Below, piece by piece: positions 46,961-55,111 of a DNA stretch of 64,000 bases. Position 1 is the stretch's first letter; each line of letters opens with the position of its first letter. The stretch is taken from positions 94,464 to 158,463 of the forward strand of contig MAAE01000028.1 of the NCBI GenBank assembly GCA_002162675.1, written 5' to 3'. The notes beneath the pieces were generated by a model. That model was not told the origin of the DNA, did no database searches, and saw only the letters and a list, made by a program, of their open reading frames with translations. The position numbers and the translations under genes are program-made. This DNA comes from Colwellia sp. 39_35_sub15_T18 (lineage in GTDB: Bacteria; Pseudomonadota; Gammaproteobacteria; Enterobacterales; Alteromonadaceae).

Positions 46961-48256
46961 TTAAAACTCTAACGGCAAACATACCTTGGCTTGTAAGCCG
47001 CCTTCAGCTTTATTCGATAATTCAACACGGCCACCATGGGTATCAACAATACGCTTAATAATGGCTAAGCCCAAACCGCTTCCTTCGCCACCACGAGCAG
47101 TATCGCCTTGAGTGAAAGGTTGAAATAGTCGCTCTATATCTGAGTCTGGAATACCTGCACCGTGATCACTCACCATAAAATAGGCGTAGCCCTGTTCTTT
47201 ATCATGGCCGGTGAATACTTCAATATCGCCATCGGTATAGCGCAAAGCATTTTGAATTAAGTTAGCTAAAGCACGTTTAACGGCAACGTGACGCAAGGGT
47301 ATTTTAGGGCAGTCACTGGCAACAAGCTGAATATTTCTACCACTGGGTGTTTCAACATTTAGTACTTCTGCTACTAAAACATTTAAGTCATCTAGCTCGG
47401 CTTTATCTTTTGAGTCATGACGAATGTAATCAATAAATTGATCGATAATATTATTCATATCATCAATATCGCATTCTATACCTTCTTTAAGAAAGTCATC
47501 GAGTTCAGACATCATTTCACTGGCTAAACGAATTCGTGTTAATGGCGTACGTAAATCATGAGAAATGCCCGCCATCAGTAGGTTTCGATCATCCTCCAAC
47601 TGTTTAATCCCCTTTGACATGTGGTTAAACGCTTGCGTTACCGCCATAATTTCAGAAGTGCCATGCTCTGTTAGTGGTTCAGGAAAATCACCTCGGCCAA
47701 CATCTTCTGCTGCACGTTGTAGCGATTTCAACGGCCTATTAAGTTGTCTGACAAATATCCAACCACCAGCGACACTGAGGACACCGATAATGCCAAGGAA
47801 AAAAATGAGTGGAGAAAAACTAGCTTCTTCCAGGCCCAATAATGGTATTTTAACCCACAAATTTGGCGCTTGCGGTGGGCGAATCCAAAACAGGTATTGG
47901 TCTCCTTGCGATATTCGAACCTCAGCAGGACCACCAAGTAATTCAGACATTTGCTCACTGCGGTAAGGGTAATAACCTGCTGAAGCTAAACCAAGTTTAA
48001 GAGCTTCTTTTTCACGATAAACACCAATACCCGTTTCTCGGTGAAAGGCTTCCGCCATTTTAGGGCTTAACCTAGCATCTTTAATATCAATAAAAACAAC
48101 ACGTACCTGTTTAGCCAGCAACTGATTTATTTGTTGCTGGTTTGGCTCAATAACATACAGAGCAAAAGAGACATAAGAGACAACCTGATTAATAAAAAGC
48201 AAAAAGCCAATGAGTAATACAGTTTGCCCGAAGGCGCTACGGGGTAATATTTTCAT
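46961..48256 (-). CDS. envZ: Osmosensor histidine kinase EnvZ
   Basis: The protein has 431 residues with two membrane helices (about 11-34 and 148-168), a periplasmic loop, a HAMP domain, and a HisKA domain with phosphoacceptor His233 in [20 protein letters not shown]. The ATPase domain has [17 protein letters not shown] and GSGLGLAII. It phosphorylates OmpR in response to envelope or osmotic signals. The gene is 50 bases downstream of ompR in the usual order. Confidence 0.94.
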   Translation of the reverse strand: MKILPRSAFGQTVLLIGFLLFINQVVSYVSFALYVIEPNQQQINQLLAKQVRVVFIDIKDARLSPKMAEAFHRETGIGVYREKEALKLGLASAGYYPYRSEQMSELLGGPAEVRISQGDQYLFWIRPPQAPNLWVKIPLLGLEEASFSPLIFFLGIIGVLSVAGGWIFVRQLNRPLKSLQRAAEDVGRGDFPEPLTEHGTSEIMAVTQAFNHMSKGIKQLEDDRNLLMAGISHDLRTPLTRIRLASEMMSELDDFLKEGIECDIDDMNNIIDQFIDYIRHDSKDKAELDDLNVLVAEVLNVETPSGRNIQLVASDCPKIPLRHVAVKRALANLIQNALRYTDGDIEVFTGHDKEQGYAYFMVSDHGAGIPDSDIERLFQPFTQGDTARGGEGSGLGLAIIKRIVDTHGGRVELSNKAEGGLQAKVCLPLEF

Positions 48257-48306
48257 GAATAGCCTTGAATGCGTGACTAGTAAAGTCCCGCCGACAACTA
48301 ATAATA

Positions 48307-49029
48307 CTAAGTAGCGGTGCCATCAGGCACAAACACATAACCTAATCCCCAAACTGTCTGTAAATAACGGGGTTTGGCTGGGTCTTTTTCTAACATGCGA
48401 CGCAAGCGAGATACTTGCACATCAATACTGCGCTCAAGTGCGGAGTAATCACGTCCACGCGCTAAATTCATCAATTTATCACGAGATAATGGCTCTCTTG
48501 GGTGGGTAACTAAAGCCTTTAACACCGCAAACTCACCACTGGTTAAAGGCAAGCTTATATCGCCTTTTACCATTTCACGTGTCGCTAAGTTAAGTTTATA
48601 TTCGCCAAAAATAATATTGTTTTCTTCCATAGAGGGCGCGCCAGGCGCTTCTTGTACTCGACGACGCAATACCGCTTTTATTCGTGCCAATAATTCTCTT
48701 GGATTAAAAGGTTTCGGCATGTAATCATCCGCACCTATTTCTAAACCGATAATACGGTCAACTTCATCACCTTTGGCGGTTAGCATCACAATAGGTATAT
48801 TGTTGCTTTGCTGGCGCAAGCGGCGACAGATAGACAAGCCATCTTCACCTGGCAGCATTAAATCGAGTACCAACAAATGAAAATTTTCACGTTCAAGTAA
48901 CCTATCCATTTGTTCTGAATTCGCAGCACTGCGCACAACAAAGCCTTGCTCTACTAAATAACGCTCTAACAATGAACGCAGGCGCATATCATCGTCTACC
49001 ACTAAAATTTTTTGAGTTTCTTGGTTCAT
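48307..49029 (-). CDS. ompR: Response regulator OmpR
   Basis: The protein has 240 residues: a receiver domain with phosphoacceptor Asp56 ([13 protein letters not shown]) and an OmpR/PhoB winged-helix domain ending [17 protein letters not shown]. The ATG at 49029 has GAGAAG upstream and gives the conserved start [13 protein letters not shown]; an in-frame start 66 bases upstream would add a hydrophobic stretch foreign to the family. It controls porin genes in relatives. Confidence 0.96.
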   Translation of the reverse strand: MNQETQKILVVDDDMRLRSLLERYLVEQGFVVRSAANSEQMDRLLERENFHLLVLDLMLPGEDGLSICRRLRQQSNNIPIVMLTAKGDEVDRIIGLEIGADDYMPKPFNPRELLARIKAVLRRRVQEAPGAPSMEENNIIFGEYKLNLATREMVKGDISLPLTSGEFAVLKALVTHPREPLSRDKLMNLARGRDYSALERSIDVQVSRLRRMLEKDPAKPRYLQTVWGLGYVFVPDGTAT

Positions 49030-49177
49030 TGTCTTCTCACAAGGTTGGTATAATTTACAAACTAATATATGAAGTACTATAAGCGATGTCGCCACATATT
49101 AAAAAGAGCGATAAGTAAATGTTTTAGGCTATTTGTTACAATTTATGAATATAGCCTATTAATTTAAATAACTGTAT

Positions 49178-49675
49178 TTATTGTAGATAATGAATTGCTT
49201 GCTCAGTAACACATTGAGTAAAACTTTTTTTGCGCTCACCACGCGATAAAGACAAAATAGCTTTTTCGACTAAAACCATTTTTTGTTGACGTTCAACTTC
49301 AGGTAAGTGTGCTAATTGTTCATGAAAACAGCCCTGTAAACCAAAATTAAGCGCTATGTCAGACTGCATGCTATCTTCACCTAAACATAAGGCTAGTTTT
49401 TCAGCCAACTTATTCTTAGGCATTTCATTGATTAAATAAGTTATTTCTTCAACAGTAGAATCCACTTCGCGAGCTTTATTGCAAGAATAAAACATATCGG
49501 CCACGGCAACCACGGGGATCAATGCTTCATGCTGCTTGCTAAACTTTTCTTTAAGCCAAGCATTATATTCAGCGGTTGTTGGCTCCTGCTTTGAGTTGTT
49601 CGAAAAAGCTTGTGCCGGTAACGCGTTTACCAGCAGTAGAGATAATAAAGGTAGGGCGATAAACGATGCTTTCAT
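49178..49675 (-). CDS. Exported protein of unknown function
   Basis: The protein has 165 residues with a clear Sec signal peptide (about 1-23, ALPAQA). The mature part is helical and has four Cys (YSCNKAR, ALCLGED, QGCFHEQ, TQCVTEQ) that could form two disulfides. I do not recognise the family. It lies between ompR and the MscS gene on the same strand but is separated by about 150 and 70 bases. Confidence 0.75.
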   Translation of the reverse strand: MKASFIALPLLSLLLVNALPAQAFSNNSKQEPTTAEYNAWLKEKFSKQHEALIPVVAVADMFYSCNKAREVDSTVEEITYLINEMPKNKLAEKLALCLGEDSMQSDIALNFGLQGCFHEQLAHLPEVERQQKMVLVEKAILSLSRGERKKSFTQCVTEQAIHYLQ

Positions 49676-49722
49676 GAGGTATATTTAACTTACTTTTAAA
49701 TTCAAGTAATAAGTAAGCTAAG

Positions 49723-49750
49723 TATACCGTTTCTATTTCAAGATGCTAGT
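49723..49750. repeat. REP-like element, degenerate fragment
   Basis: TATTTCAAGATGC, preceded by TATACCGTTT, matches the right arm of the palindrome at 14416. The fragment overlaps the stop codon of the MscS gene. Confidence 0.45.
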
Positions 49751-50579
49751 TAGCCGTTTGATGAATATGCACATCGCGTTGTGGGTATGGAATACTGATA
49801 CCCTCTTTATCGAAAGCCAACTTAACCTTTTCCATCATACCGAAATAGTAAGGCCAATAATCATCGGCATTCACCCATGGGCGAAGATATAAGTTAACAG
49901 AGCTATCACCATGTTCACCTACCCAAATATCTGTTGCTTGAGTAGTTAACGTGCGTTCATCGGCTTCAACCAGCGACATTAATACCGCTTTAGCTTTAAC
50001 AATGTCGTCGTTATAACCAATACCAAAAACGAAATCGACGCGACGTGTACCTTCGATATTAATATTTTTAATACAACCATTCGATAAAGGACCATTTGGA
50101 ATAATAACTCGCTGATTATCAGGTGTTTTTAAAATGGTATTAAAAATTTGAATTTCTTCGACACCACCGATATAACCCTGTGCTTCTATCACATCACCTT
50201 TTTTAAATGGCTTGAACAACAAAATAAGTACGCCACCAGCAAAATTGGCCAAACTGCCTTGCAAGGCTAAGCCAATAGCTAAACCTGCCGCGCCTAACAT
50301 AGCAATTAACGACGTTGTTTCAATACCAATCATGGAAGCAAAAATGATTATTTGAATAGCTTTGAGTATGGTACTAAAAATACTCAGCAAAAATTGATGC
50401 AAGGTTGCTTCAACTTGCTTCTTATTTAGGGCTAGCTCTGCAATATTTAGCGTTTTGCCAATCAGCCACTTACCAACTAAATAAACAACAACCGCTAAAA
50501 TAAATTTAATGCCAAACTGCAGGCTCATTTCACCAACCATTTGCAGGTAGTGCTCAACTTTTTCTACATTTATGTCCAT
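49746..50579 (-). CDS. mscS: Small-conductance mechanosensitive channel, MscS type
   Basis: The protein has 277 residues with three membrane helices (about 18-42, 55-80 and 86-112). The pore helix has AAGLAIGLALQGSLANFAGGVLILLFKPFKKGD, the glycine/alanine-packed signature of MscS. A cytoplasmic cage domain follows with IFNTILKTPDNQRVIIPNG. It releases solutes when membrane tension rises. The ATG at 50579 has AAAAAGG upstream; a TTG 24 bases earlier is the alternative. Confidence 0.92.
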   Translation of the reverse strand: MDINVEKVEHYLQMVGEMSLQFGIKFILAVVVYLVGKWLIGKTLNIAELALNKKQVEATLHQFLLSIFSTILKAIQIIIFASMIGIETTSLIAMLGAAGLAIGLALQGSLANFAGGVLILLFKPFKKGDVIEAQGYIGGVEEIQIFNTILKTPDNQRVIIPNGPLSNGCIKNINIEGTRRVDFVFGIGYNDDIVKAKAVLMSLVEADERTLTTQATDIWVGEHGDSSVNLYLRPWVNADDYWPYYFGMMEKVKLAFDKEGISIPYPQRDVHIHQTAN

Positions 50580-50661
50580 ATTTTTGACCTTTTTTATTAA
50601 CAAATTTTTAACGATTGTAAGGGTTTTTCTAAACGCTGTAAATTAAAGTATTTTTGGCAAA

Positions 50662-51441
50662 CTAGCGTCTAGCTCTAGCATAACGAATCCAGATATAGAT
50701 GCCACTTAATGAAAGCAGTATCAGTAATATCGCCACAGCGTCCATAAACAGTACACCAAATAATCCCAATATTCGACCGCTGTGAGCATCTAAAACAATG
50801 CGCTCTAGCGTTAAAAATTGCGCCCGATAGTTCAGCTTTGCCGCCATGATAATTTGTTTATTGGCCGTGTTGTGCGTTATCCAATTGGGCTTTATGAGTG
50901 AGTGAAAATTTTGCCATAAAAGTTGCTCACTATTATATTGAAAAGTTCCGTTCGCTGATTTTATCACCAACAAGTGTTCAGTGGCAGCTACAGCATTAGC
51001 ACCAACGGGAAAACCAGACTCTTCGCCTAATTGATCGATAAGCTCGCCATCTTGATTATAAAAACTAAGCTGATCAACACTCACCACAGCAAAAGCTTGC
51101 TGCTCGCTGATAATTATTGGCGCTATCGCAATAACTTTTGTTGCACTTTCGAATAATAATTTGTCATCAAGCCAGACTAAATTATCGGTAACCCGAAAAT
51201 TATCCTTAACATAAAGGCGCACGTCACTCGGTGGCGCAATACCATAATGATCGAGTAACCATGAGTTTTTAATGGGGCTGTGGGCAAGGGAAAGCGTGTC
51301 GGTATGATTTAACGCTATACCAGAAAGTGATAAAAAAATTAGAAAAAAAGCCGCAATAATACCAAGCTTTCGATGCCATTCTCGTAAGTGACGTATGATA
51401 CGATTATGCAGTGCTTTGGACGGTGATGGTGATGATTTCAT
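50662..51441 (-). CDS. PepSY-associated membrane protein
   Basis: The protein has 259 residues. Helix 1 (about 27-46) is preceded by REWHRKLG and followed by ALNHTD, giving two His near the membrane that could bind haem. A periplasmic domain of about 160 residues and a C-terminal helix (about 228-250) complete it. This layout is typical of PepSY_TM proteins that work with FMN-binding proteins in periplasmic reduction of iron or other acceptors. It is the third gene of the Fur-type set but is separated from the second by a MITE-like repeat. Confidence 0.8.
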   Translation of the reverse strand: MKSSPSPSKALHNRIIRHLREWHRKLGIIAAFFLIFLSLSGIALNHTDTLSLAHSPIKNSWLLDHYGIAPPSDVRLYVKDNFRVTDNLVWLDDKLLFESATKVIAIAPIIISEQQAFAVVSVDQLSFYNQDGELIDQLGEESGFPVGANAVAATEHLLVIKSANGTFQYNSEQLLWQNFHSLIKPNWITHNTANKQIIMAAKLNYRAQFLTLERIVLDAHSGRILGLFGVLFMDAVAILLILLSLSGIYIWIRYARARR

Positions 51442-51529
51442 AGCAAATAAAAAAGTTTACGCAGCGCATTAGCATTAAGTTGGCTTATTCTGCCGTATGC
51501 ATCGCTTATAAGCTAGAGTTTTTATAACT

Positions 51530-51667
51530 GTTACCACCGCTCCACCATGCTACCCAGAAGCTTTATCATTCTCGGTGTAGTGCGTAGCAAGGCCTACATG
51601 GATGTAGGTTACTTAGGTTATGCATGGAACATATAACCTGCCTCTGTGACCTCTGTGGTAAAAATTT
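51530..51667 (+). repeat. MITE-like repeat, long copy (TTYACCAC family)
   Basis: It begins TTACCACCGCTCCACCATGC, contains TTCTCGGTGTAGTGCG as in the copy at 20368, and ends CTCTGTGGTAAAAATTT. A unique insert contains the perfect palindrome CCTACATGGATGTAGG. It separates the FMN-binding gene from the PepSY gene. Confidence 0.7.
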
Positions 51668-51690
51668 TCAAGTTGAACAAACATGAAATT

Positions 51691-52227
51691 TTAATGCTTG
51701 TTTAGTGCTCTATTATTCAACCACAAAGCAAGACGAGCAATTTTGGTGGTAGCTCTTACCGATAAAGTAGCCCCAGTAATGCCATCAATATTTTGTGTTA
51801 ATTGTTTTTCGTTATCAAGACTAGCATTGATAAATTGTTTGGCGTAAAAGTCGTGACGAACTTCATCTCCTCGGCTTTCTCTAAACGTCAGCACCTTTAA
51901 TTTTTGAATGTGTTGCTTGCCTTGACGAATAGTAATATGGACACCAATAGTAATAGGTTTTTCTTTACCTATCTCATCCAAAATCCAGACACTGTCATCA
52001 TCACGTTGCCAATATCGAATACGCAGGCGGTTAAATTTATGACTCAGGATATCTGCGACTACGGCTTTATCTTCTTTGGTTAACCACAACATTTTTACTT
52101 GCCAGTTTTCACCCAAGCTGGCACTAATAAAGGCCTTAGGCGTTTGAAAAACCCCTTTAGCTGCCACACTTTCATTACTGGTTAGTAAAACCAACATAAA
52201 TAGCAAAAAAGATAAGCATGTTTTCAT
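51691..52227 (-). CDS. Periplasmic FMN-binding (flavinylated) protein
   Basis: The protein has 178 residues with a signal peptide (about 1-23). The FMN-binding domain ends with DGITGATLS (148-156), the motif in which Thr154 is expected to receive FMN by a phosphoester bond from ApbE. Such proteins pass electrons to or from membrane partners; here the partner is probably the PepSY protein. ApbE itself is not in the window. It lies 115 bases after the porin gene and likely shares its promoter. Confidence 0.85.
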   Translation of the reverse strand: MKTCLSFLLFMLVLLTSNESVAAKGVFQTPKAFISASLGENWQVKMLWLTKEDKAVVADILSHKFNRLRIRYWQRDDDSVWILDEIGKEKPITIGVHITIRQGKQHIQKLKVLTFRESRGDEVRHDFYAKQFINASLDNEKQLTQNIDGITGATLSVRATTKIARLALWLNNRALNKH

Positions 52228-52342
52228 TATTTACCTATACAACTTACTAAGAGTTATTAACGGAAAAAGTGAATAGTACCGCAGCACTATTCACTTATTT
52301 TATACTAATATATAGCTTGTATTACTCAGAAAAGCAGTAATA

Positions 52343-53518
52343 TTAAAATTGGTAGCCAAAGCCTAAGTTAAAGCCTGTAGAGTCTGCAGCGCCGCCAAGA
52401 TCTTCATAATCAGCTTTTAATACAACGTTTTCATGAATGTAATAGTTAACACCAACACTCGTTGATTCAACAGCTGTTGAGTCGCTATTACCTGCATTGT
52501 TGTCATATTCTGAGTAACGAGCAAAAACGCCTACTTTTTCACTAAACTTATAAGAAGGCTCAACATACCAACCAGTTTGCTCATCACGGCCTAACGCTTT
52601 TGCTTCATCGCCATTAATATCCCAACGAGCGTATAAAGCACGAACAGTGAAATTATTAACTTGATAAATAGCATGTGCTTCTAATAACGTGGCATCAGCA
52701 GTATCAATAGGGGCTTCAAAGTTACTGCCGCCTTGGGTAATGTCAGTTTGATATTGCAATGTTGCCGCTAGCTCTAAACCAGTAATAGCGGTGTATTTAA
52801 TACGACCCGTATACGCTAGGTTTTCAGCATTAGCTTTAGCCACTTTTTGACGACCACTACGAATTTTAAAATCATCACCCACTTCCAAACCACTGGTGGC
52901 AGCACCATCAATGCTTAAACCTGGCGCAGGCTTAAAGTTAACCGCAACACCCGCTTCCCACCAAGTCGCTGGAATAATATTTTTTTCAACGCCATTACGT
53001 TCAACACCGTAGAATGTTGGTGGCTCATGAGTTTCGTTAATGATGCCAACAGGGATTAAAAACAAACCCACTTTAGAGCTTGTGGCTTCGTTAATGTCAA
53101 CTTCAACATAAGCTTGTTCAAGTTCAACTTCACCTGATTTACCTTCACCAGCAATAGAATGCTCTAATTCAAACTCAGAGAAAAAACGTACCGTGTCACT
53201 GAACTCATGACCAAAAAACAACACAAAGCGGTGAAAATCAATTTTCGCATCGCTGTCTTCATAGTTGTTGTAATGTAATTCACCGTAACCACCAATGGAA
53301 GTGTTAGCAAACATGCCACCTTCGGCTTTTACTTCAACTTGATCGGCAGTAGCATTAAGTTTTTGATCGGTTTCATCTAAACGTCTTTCTAACGATTCTA
53401 AAACTTTTTGTTGCTCAGCAATAACTTGACGTAATTTATCTGTTTCTTCGTTAGCGATAGCTGCGTTACTGGCAAAAAGACCAATTAAAGCCGAAGCTAA
53501 GAGTGTTTTCTTCATCAT
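52343..53518 (-). CDS. Outer-membrane porin with coiled-coil N-terminus
   Basis: The protein has 391 residues with a signal peptide (about 1-22). A short periplasmic coiled coil (about 24-60: QVIAEQQKVLESLERRLDETDQKL) leads to a beta-barrel ending in GFGYQF. The N-terminal barrel motif GGYGELHYNN and the later HRFVLFFGHEF resemble porins of the OprO/OprP or LbtU type. With a Fur-type box upstream and the FMN/PepSY genes downstream, a role in iron or siderophore uptake is likely. Phosphate or other anion transport is the alternative. Confidence 0.85.
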   Translation of the reverse strand: MMKKTLLASALIGLFASNAAIANEETDKLRQVIAEQQKVLESLERRLDETDQKLNATADQVEVKAEGGMFANTSIGGYGELHYNNYEDSDAKIDFHRFVLFFGHEFSDTVRFFSEFELEHSIAGEGKSGEVELEQAYVEVDINEATSSKVGLFLIPVGIINETHEPPTFYGVERNGVEKNIIPATWWEAGVAVNFKPAPGLSIDGAATSGLEVGDDFKIRSGRQKVAKANAENLAYTGRIKYTAITGLELAATLQYQTDITQGGSNFEAPIDTADATLLEAHAIYQVNNFTVRALYARWDINGDEAKALGRDEQTGWYVEPSYKFSEKVGVFARYSEYDNNAGNSDSTAVESTSVGVNYYIHENVVLKADYEDLGGAADSTGFNLGFGYQF

Positions 53519-53649
53519 GTGAGTAATTCCAATAGTATAGTTATGTTTTTAATGCTAACTAAGGTTAGCGGAGATAGATTGTCGGAAAGCTTGCTCGTCA
53601 GCGAAATGAGCCTTCTCTAATTTTGGCGACATTAAAACACGATAACAAA

Positions 53650-53664
53650 TGAGAATCAATATCA
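53650..53664 (-). promoter_or_regulatory. Fur box upstream of the iron set
   Basis: TGAGAATCAATATCA matches the Fur core TGATAATnATTATCA at all but two positions and is nearly palindromic. Its location 130-145 bases before the porin start fits a repressed promoter. Confidence 0.75.
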
Positions 53665-53696
53665 TTTGTGTTTTTTATTGTGAAATTGAAACTTAG

Positions 53697-53710
53697 TTGA
53701 TTTAAATCAT
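53697..53710 (-). promoter_or_regulatory. FNR-type box upstream of the iron set
   Basis: TTGAT-TTAA-ATCAT on the plus strand matches TTGAT-N4-ATCAA at nine of ten positions. It lies about 45 bases upstream of the Fur box, where an activator could act. Confidence 0.45.
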
Positions 53711-53892
53711 AACTATTATAGTTAGCTATTTTGCCCCTTTAGATGAAACCCTTCCCGGTGAGCATAAAGCGGCTTTAAAGTCGTTAGTTTGCCTGCTGAG
53801 CTAAACAAAAAGCTGCCCCTGACAAGAAAGAGACTATTTATAAGTACAGGGAGACAAGTACAGGGAGAAAAGTACGGGAAGTACGACAATGG

Positions 53893-54918
53893 TTAACTTA
53901 TTTCCACCACCTGTTTACCAGTAAAGCCACCAGAGACTTGTTTACGTAACGCCATCGAAATGTCCTGAGCGCTAAAATTTACCATTGCTATTTCTGGAAC
54001 ACATACCTCACCACTGGCGACATTTTCTAACAATAATTTACTCATAAAGCTCATGTGCTGCTGCGCGCATAAATTATTCGACAACCAAGCGCCCCCCAAA
54101 GAAACAACACTGATGTTAGGCGCTTTTCTATACATTAATTCGGGAGCTAATGCCGGTAGTGATTTTAAGCAAGCAATTCGTCCGCAGAAACGCATAAGTT
54201 CTATATTTCTTACCGTGGTTTCACCACCAATAGAGTCGACAACGGCATCAAACCCTTGAGGACCAAGCGTAGTACGGATTTTTTCACAAAGTTTTTTATC
54301 CTGATAATCGAAAACGGCATCGGCACCTAATTTTTTAATGAGTTTATGATTATGCTTAGAAGCGGTAGCGAAAACATCGGCGCCTCGTTGTTTAGCGAAT
54401 TGAATGGCGAACTGACCTACGGCACCGGCACCAGAGTCGATAAAAACACTATCGCCTTCTGTAATTTTAATTTTTTCCAAGGCAATTAATGCCGACATGC
54501 CAGCGCTAAGAATAGATGCCGCAGTATTTGATGAGACACTGTCAGGAATAACAGAAACCGCGAAGTTAGGTACTTTAGCATACTCACTGAGCACCCCTTG
54601 CTGCGTGAGGCTTGAGTGCCACATTATTCTATCGCCAACACGAGGAAAAAGCCCCTGGCTGGCTTGAGCCACAGTACCGACAGCATCAAGCCCTAAAATA
54701 TGTGGATATTGCCACTGACCAAAACCTGTTTTAGCAAATTGAGCATCCAAAGGGTTTAACCCCACTGATGCAACTTTAACTAGTATTTCATTGTCATTGC
54801 ATTGTGGTAATGACAGTTCAATTTCAGCAAGCTGAATTTGCTCGTTAGGTTGCTCCAACACAATGGCTTTCATGGCGTTGGGTAAATTGCAAAATTGTGC
54901 GGCATTGTTTGAAGACAT
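53893..54918 (-). CDS. Zinc-independent medium-chain dehydrogenase (quinone oxidoreductase-like)
   Basis: The protein has 341 residues. It has the GroES-like N-terminal domain (VGLNPLDAQFAKTGFGQWQYPHILGLDAVGTV) and the Rossmann NADPH motif GAGAVGQFAIQFAKQRGADVFATAS (about 164-188). The catalytic zinc Cys and His of alcohol dehydrogenases are missing, so it is a quinone/enone reductase type enzyme. The substrate cannot be inferred from context. A later internal start at Met16 is possible. Confidence 0.85.
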   Translation of the reverse strand: MSSNNAAQFCNLPNAMKAIVLEQPNEQIQLAEIELSLPQCNDNEILVKVASVGLNPLDAQFAKTGFGQWQYPHILGLDAVGTVAQASQGLFPRVGDRIMWHSSLTQQGVLSEYAKVPNFAVSVIPDSVSSNTAASILSAGMSALIALEKIKITEGDSVFIDSGAGAVGQFAIQFAKQRGADVFATASKHNHKLIKKLGADAVFDYQDKKLCEKIRTTLGPQGFDAVVDSIGGETTVRNIELMRFCGRIACLKSLPALAPELMYRKAPNISVVSLGGAWLSNNLCAQQHMSFMSKLLLENVASGEVCVPEIAMVNFSAQDISMALRKQVSGGFTGKQVVEIS

Positions 54919-55111
54919 AAAGCTCTCTAACTCACTCGTTAACTTATGACTCTAACACCCGCTAAATGCTTACTACCTGCTTGCCTTAGCAATTAGCGCT
55001 GTAATGGTAGAATCAATATTATTTTTTTTGGCTATTAAACCATCTTGCCGCGCATCTAACAACTATAGGTGAGCAATTCCCACGTTACCATTAGTGAATT
55101 TACCCACTAAT

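Larger units (their letters stand above)
53519..53892. other. 374-bp regulatory gap upstream of the porin
   Basis: This gap contains a Fur-type box, an FNR-type box and, near its far end (53842-53886), about three imperfect copies of AGTACAGGGAGA. No coding sequence is evident. I see no clear terminator for the neighbouring oxidoreductase gene. Confidence 0.6.

Noticed and set aside
53842..53886. AGTACAGGGAGA repeats as a CRISPR-like or iteron array
   Set aside because: There are only about three imperfect units, with no spacers and no replication or cas genes nearby.
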